Shown in pieces: positions 59,083 to 64,000 of a DNA stretch of 64,000 bases; position 1 is the stretch's first letter, and each line of letters begins with the position of its first letter. The notes below the pieces were generated by a model, which saw only the letters and a list, made by a program, of their open reading frames with translations, searched no databases and had not been told where the DNA came from. The translations under genes were made by a program, and so were the position numbers. Source of the DNA: Bombus terrestris (lineage: Eukaryota; Arthropoda; Insecta; Hymenoptera; Apidae); NCBI RefSeq assembly GCF_910591885.1, contig NC_063269.1, positions 4,774,001 to 4,838,000 of the forward strand, in the 5' to 3' direction.

Positions 59083-59904
59083 TTCCACTCTGTAAATTAA
59101 TCATTTATTTTCCTTGTTATTGTATAGTATAATCGTTATTAAAGTTTTTTTAATAACAACATTACAATTATGGTTGATTATTATTGTATATCATACTTAC
59201 AGGCATTGTTATTAACAACGCAAATTGTCATGAAGTCATTAACAATGATCAATCTTGATTTAGATAGTTATTTACTGGCAACTAAATACGTCGATAATAT
59301 TTATAAATCAACAAAATCCACATATTCTAATTTGCAGTAATAAACAGTTCACAGAATCTTTAGTCACTGAGAAAATTAATCTGATTGTCGTAAAAATGAT
59401 TCCTTACAAAATTTATTTTTATTTATACTTATGGAGAGATGTTGGTTAATGTTTACGATTATATTTTAAGATATAAATGGTAATAATGTCAACTGAACAC
59501 GAGATAAACTTTCAACGTGTATCAAATAAGTATTTTGTTAACTAAATATATATGTATATACATATAAGTAAAAAGTATTATATTTGCTTTTAATTAATGA
59601 CAACCGACCCGGTGTCGATATTACATGTATCGTTTCAAAAGAAGAAATGAAATCACGATTTATTCAATGTATATAATTAAGTGGAGAAAAAACACGTAGT
59701 TCCATTTATGTTTAGTCGATGAAGTTTTTATCCGATTTGTTACATATAGTTAAGTATGACGGCCAATATTATGACTATGACATGATCACTGCGCTGTTTA
59801 TGGCACATTTGTAGTAGCGACATTCAACGACGGTAAAATCGGCGCGTCAACTACGATGCCTACCGTAACCAATCTGAACTTATTATTAGTACGTGTTATA
59901 TCGA

Positions 59905-59921
59905 GCCGCCAATATGGCGGC
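59905..59921. promoter_or_regulatory. Palindromic YY1/Pho-like site
   Basis: GCCGCCAATATGGCGGC has 7-bp perfect arms around ATA and carries the YY1/Pleiohomeotic-like core AATATGGC on one strand. It lies in the CpG-rich patch upstream of the zinc-finger gene, compatible with a promoter-proximal factor site. Confidence 0.45.
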
Positions 59922-60039
59922 GACGCGATGAAATCCGCGCGTCCGTCAGAATAATCAACTCAATGTGAATTCGTGCCGAACTGTTGAAGCGCGTTCAGCG
60001 ACGGGTTCAGAGTGTTCAGATGCGTTGTTTTGTAAGAAC

Positions 60040-60058
60040 ACGCGCGCGCGCGCGCGCG
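60040..60058. repeat. (CG)n dinucleotide run
   Basis: Nine CG units immediately upstream of a CT-rich stretch (60,095-60,140), at the edge of the probable promoter. Confidence 0.9.
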
Positions 60059-60100
60059 GGGTAGCGTGCGCCGATCGCTGCAAACGCTGAGCGCTTCCCT

Positions 60101-63100
60101 CTCCTCTCTTCTCCTCTCCTTTTCTCTCTTCTCCTCTTGACGTTTCGTATCTTTGTGTATCTAACTTCTCCTCCACTGCACACCAACCACCACCTTTATC
60201 CACTTCCTCTCCTCCCTCCCTATGCCTTTCCCCTTTTCTCTTCTCTTTCTTGATTTTTTTACCTCCACACTGTCATATCTTCCTTATCAAAGATAAAAAA
60301 GACTCATTCTCTTTCATGTTTCTACTTATTCAAGATATATAAAGTAAGCGTGTATTGCAACATCTTGTACGCCCTTCGTGTAAAACCCAATAAAACAAAA
60401 GAAACCAACCGAAATATATGTTGGAACTGAAAATGGTAGGGAGAAGCAGAGAAGGAGCCCGAATTGAAATTAAGTCAACCTAACATGCACTCAAGTATGA
60501 GTAGGGAGCCAATCCGTTCATAGCAAGTATTGTCGACGCAAGCGCAACTCGAACATCACTGTGAAACTCTTTTCTTCTCTCCCATTTTCTACCCCTCCCT
60601 ACTTTTCCTCTCAATTCCTACTAACAGGCCATCTCTTTCCCTTCCTTTTTCATTAACTGATTCTCTTATTTTCTCTTTTTTGTTATTTCTCTCTTTCTAA
60701 CTACTACTGTCTCCGTCTGTTATCCTTTCAATGTTCCACGCTGTCCCTTCTTAATCCATACCATTCTCCAGCAAATTCTCGTCAACGTTAACTTCCAATT
60801 ACTATCCATCAACCATTGTGCCTAAATTCTGTAGTGTAGCGATGACAGTTTTCATCCACATCTAGTGATTATTGATTTTTGTTGGTTTCAGGAAAATCGT
60901 ATCAATATTATTACTACCACTTTTTATATTAAAATTATACAATTTAAACATATATTACGTAAGAATATGTGTACTTAAATCTATTCGTACACATCTTACT
61001 ACTTTAAAATATGGTTGTAATTTACTACAGATGTACACAGTATATAAAAACAATTTATTATTTTTAAACATACTTTGTGTGTCTATACATTTTGTATGTG
61101 TCGTACATTATGATCTGATATTATATATGCATATCGTATGTTTCAAATTTCAAATTTGTCTTCTTCGATCGAATGGAAAGTCAAGGTTTAATATTGATGT
61201 GATGGTAGGGAAACGTTTTTACGTGTAGTTTTTCTATGGAAAAGCGTGAACCAAGAAGAATGCCTGAAATAACCGGTTTTGCCGGGAAAATACATGTGAA
61301 CAAGGCGTGGCAGAAATGGTTGGAGGCCAACAGGAATGAATATAGTAGGGGAACTTAACGGAACATGTCGAAAACGACCGAATCTGGCATCTATTGATCG
61401 TAGTAGGTTCTGTACTGTTTTCTACAGATACTCAAACAACTCGAGCTTAAAATTCTATATTTAATTCGAATAGAATTCCATACTATTCTATTATGGGCAT
61501 TAAATGATTGCGACTTTATAGATTTTTATATTTACTTAATAGTCTGTGGCATTAATTTTTTGTAATACATTCGTATCTATGTTGAGTAATGTGACCTCGA
61601 AATAGTCAGGAATTACATTCATGAATCGTTGTTTACACAGTTGTACACTATCTTTAATATGTATTTTATCTCAAAAAATAAGAATAGTTGTTGTTACATT
61701 GGCGGTTCACTCTCAACTATTTTTGTTGCTTTGTTTACGATGAATAAAACTCAAGCAAGCAGTTGAATGGTTAAATATAAGTTGACATTCTCATTCCGCG
61801 GAATACTTGACTATTGATTTCATCCCTACCACGAACTTCTCGTCCTTTAGTTGGCAACTCCTAGTACATAGTATGCGCCGCAGTCATGATAGTATGCGCA
61901 GAAAGGTAATCGTCTTTATGGAGAAGACGAGTTCACCACGATATAGTAGTGGTCTAACTTGATGCAAGGAGAAAGGGGATACTTGGATACGTACGTTGAC
62001 CCAACATCCCTGACTACTCCTCCCTCTCCAGCATCTCCTCCCACAAATCTGGTTTCACTGCGAGTTGCGCACAACTTTCTAAGCTCGAACCTTCTCTGGT
62101 AAGGTTTGTTCAAGTTATGCTCATTGCGTGCGTAGCAGGGATAGAAAAAGATAAAGATTTCAATGAAGGCTCTGCTTAATAGAACTGCACCAACTTGTTC
62201 AAGGTTATTAATGGAAAAACTTCTAACTTTAAAATAATGAAGTTTTTCTTCTACATTACTTATCAATCATTTAAATAGTTTAAAGCATGTTATATTTTTT
62301 CATCTTATTATGACACATTTTTATAAATGAACAAAAGATATAAGCAGAAAAATAATTAATTCAATATAAGTAAAATGTTCATATTAAAATTTGAAATAGC
62401 ACTTATAAAGTTTGAAATAGAATAAAGTTTACAAGAATACAATTTTTTGTTTTAGAAATTCAGCATTATTGATTTTGTTATTGTATATATACATCACCAT
62501 ACAAAACATTTCGGAATTGAACACGCAGGTAGAGGAAAACTTGGCAACATAGGGAATACCAACATATACATACATACATAGTTCTACGGTTCCGCCATGT
62601 ATCTTCACAAGAATTATTTTACTTGTAGACTCCAATAAAACATAACTTTCTTTTTTCTTATTTTCAACCATCCGAATTTATATTGCATGACAATTAGTTA
62701 TTAATTATTCTAAATGAAACTAGAAAAATAAGATATTTGTAAGTACTATGTACGTACATACATAAATACCACCCTTTTAAAATTATTGTATTTTAATACA
62801 ATTTACAACTGTAGGTAAAGTAATATAATATATTGTATATAAAAAAGAATATAATAGTAATATTTCTTAATAAGGAGATTTTTTTGAACTGAAATATTTG
62901 TTATAAATTTAGGTTAATATATTAATTATCTATAATTTCATCTTAATGTTAACAGTAATGAATTGTATCGTCTCTACTTTTTGTTCAATTAATATCCATT
63001 AAAATTACCTAAAAGTAATTTAATGTATTATTTGATTAGATTTATATACTGATTTTTCTTACACAGGTAATTTGCAATTTGACCTCGTTTGTTGACCTCA

Positions 63101-64000
63101 CTGGTTGCTAGGCACCAGTCATATTGTCAAAGGGAAGGAGTTAAGCTTTAACAATGTTGCCAAATTGTTTCATGTTGAAAATGTATAGTCAAAATCTAAT
63201 GCACTAAATTGTTTATGAAGTAAAAATCGCAAATCATAAACGTAACAAAAATTATTCATTCGTGCTTAGTATACAATTATCCTTATAGTACAGCATAGTA
63301 TAATATTGAATCCATATGAATATAAATAGTTAACATTTTTATTACTTAACATGTAAACCAAAATTTGTAAATGTAAAATTATATCTTTTATAAATCGAAC
63401 ACACATAATGTTAATAGAATATTATGTATTAATATTCAATATATAAAAAATTATTATTTTATGTATTTTAAAAATTTACAATACTATTATTTGTAATTTG
63501 AAACATTTTAACAATTACAACACAAAAAGTAATTATTTTTAATGAAATGTACATAGGTATGTGTGCATGGACTGTCGTTATCAGTGTTGCCAACTAACAG
63601 AAAGGTTGCGCAGTGTCATATCTTTCACAAAATATGAAAAAATATATTGAAATTAAAGCATATGTACATAAGCTAATTATATGTTTGGATTAAGTAAAAA
63701 TCATAAATGATATTTTGAATAATGAATTTTTTATTAAATTATATGTAATTTAATTAATTTTATATTTATTATGTTTAAAATTACTATTCGAATTATAATT
63801 TCAAATGTTTTAAGTTGTCATTAACAATTGATTTTGGAGGTTTCTACATGCAATACTACATGAATGAAAATAAATAAGCTACTATTAGTGTCTTCAAAAT
63901 AGAGGTTATGAAATAGAGGCTACTAATATTTACAATAAATTTTCGTTATAAATATTGTGAACTAATATGTGTTATCTTATATCAGTATTTCAATGCAAAC
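60101..64000. other. AT-rich intergenic region without a supported gene
   Basis: Pyrimidine-rich patches at 60,095-60,270 and 60,570-60,780 give way to very AT-rich sequence. Short open frames (for example 60,872-61,228 on the +) have AT-driven composition (Ile/Leu/Tyr/Asn) and no domain. At 63,080-63,116 two TGACCT half-sites 7 bp apart and an X-box-like GTTGCTAGGCACC sit in AT-rich flanks. A promoter of a gene beyond the window cannot be excluded. Confidence 0.6.

Larger units (their letters stand above)
59090..60100 (-). promoter_or_regulatory. 5' UTR intron and probable promoter of the zinc-finger gene
   Basis: An acceptor (TTTACAG|AGTGGAA) sits seven bases before the ATG, so a non-coding first exon lies further up. 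GC content and CpG rise sharply around 59,810-60,100 in otherwise AT-rich sequence, as at an insect CpG-rich promoter. A perfect inverted repeat GCCGCCA-ATA-TGGCGGC (59,905-59,921) contains an ATGGC core of YY1/Pleiohomeotic type. The transcription start is inferred to be near 59.8-60.0 kb. Confidence 0.5.

Noticed and set aside
60872..61228. 118-residue + strand open frame
   Set aside because: AT-driven Ile/Leu/Tyr composition, no domain, no promoter or splice context.
1..64000. CRISPR arrays, integrated viruses, transposases or reverse transcriptases
   Set aside because: No regular spaced repeats and no recognisable mobile-element or viral protein were seen in any frame.

Overview
This window comes from an insect nuclear genome, most likely a hymenopteran and probably a bee. 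The reasons are intron-rich genes with many introns of only 80-130 bp, very frequent CpG, many GA/CT and GAA/TTC microsatellites, and a sharp change from a CpG-rich, roughly balanced-GC half (about 1-48.9 kb) to an AT-rich half (about 49-64 kb). There are no bacterial genes, CRISPR arrays or recognisable transposon proteins.

The main gene is on the + strand. It is the 3' two thirds of a giant cadherin that I identify as Fat (ft, the Drosophila Fat / vertebrate FAT4 orthologue). It has 21 in-window coding exons (23,889-42,712) whose phases all join and whose lengths sum to 9,897 nt, a multiple of three. They encode about 3,298 residues: 18 complete cadherin repeats, a membrane-proximal region, four EGF modules, LamG, a degenerate EGF, LamG, one transmembrane helix and a cytoplasmic tail of about 507 residues. 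The first 23.9 kb hold no cadherin-like exon and look like one very long intron; the N-terminal repeats must lie upstream of the window. Fat acts at the cell surface as the receptor for Dachsous in Hippo growth control and planar polarity.

Downstream on the + strand (44.2-49.0 kb) is a multi-exon gene I do not recognise (about 930 residues, low complexity, Gln/Ser/Lys rich). It carries a repeated exon-edge motif, a reading-frame discontinuity and a possible short alternative terminal exon.

Two genes on the - strand follow in the AT-rich half. One is a compact two-exon C1orf198 homologue (49,960-51,057). The other is an eight-coding-exon C2H2 zinc-finger protein (53,936-59,082) with an AT-hook and a VDLT SUMO-interaction-like motif; it best fits MEP-1 (MOG-interacting and ectopic P-granules protein 1), a partner of the chromatin remodeller Mi-2. 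Its probable promoter lies near 59.8-60.1 kb. The last 4 kb show no supported gene.

No unmistakably new molecular system is visible. The observations most worth following are a furin-like RTKR site in the second LamG domain of Fat, an 18-bp inverted repeat in the Fat 3' region, a paired-hairpin intronic element 0.4-0.6 kb before a Fat exon, a concentration of unusual GTT splice donors in Fat, an open in-frame 114-nt intron, and the unrecognised 44-49 kb gene.
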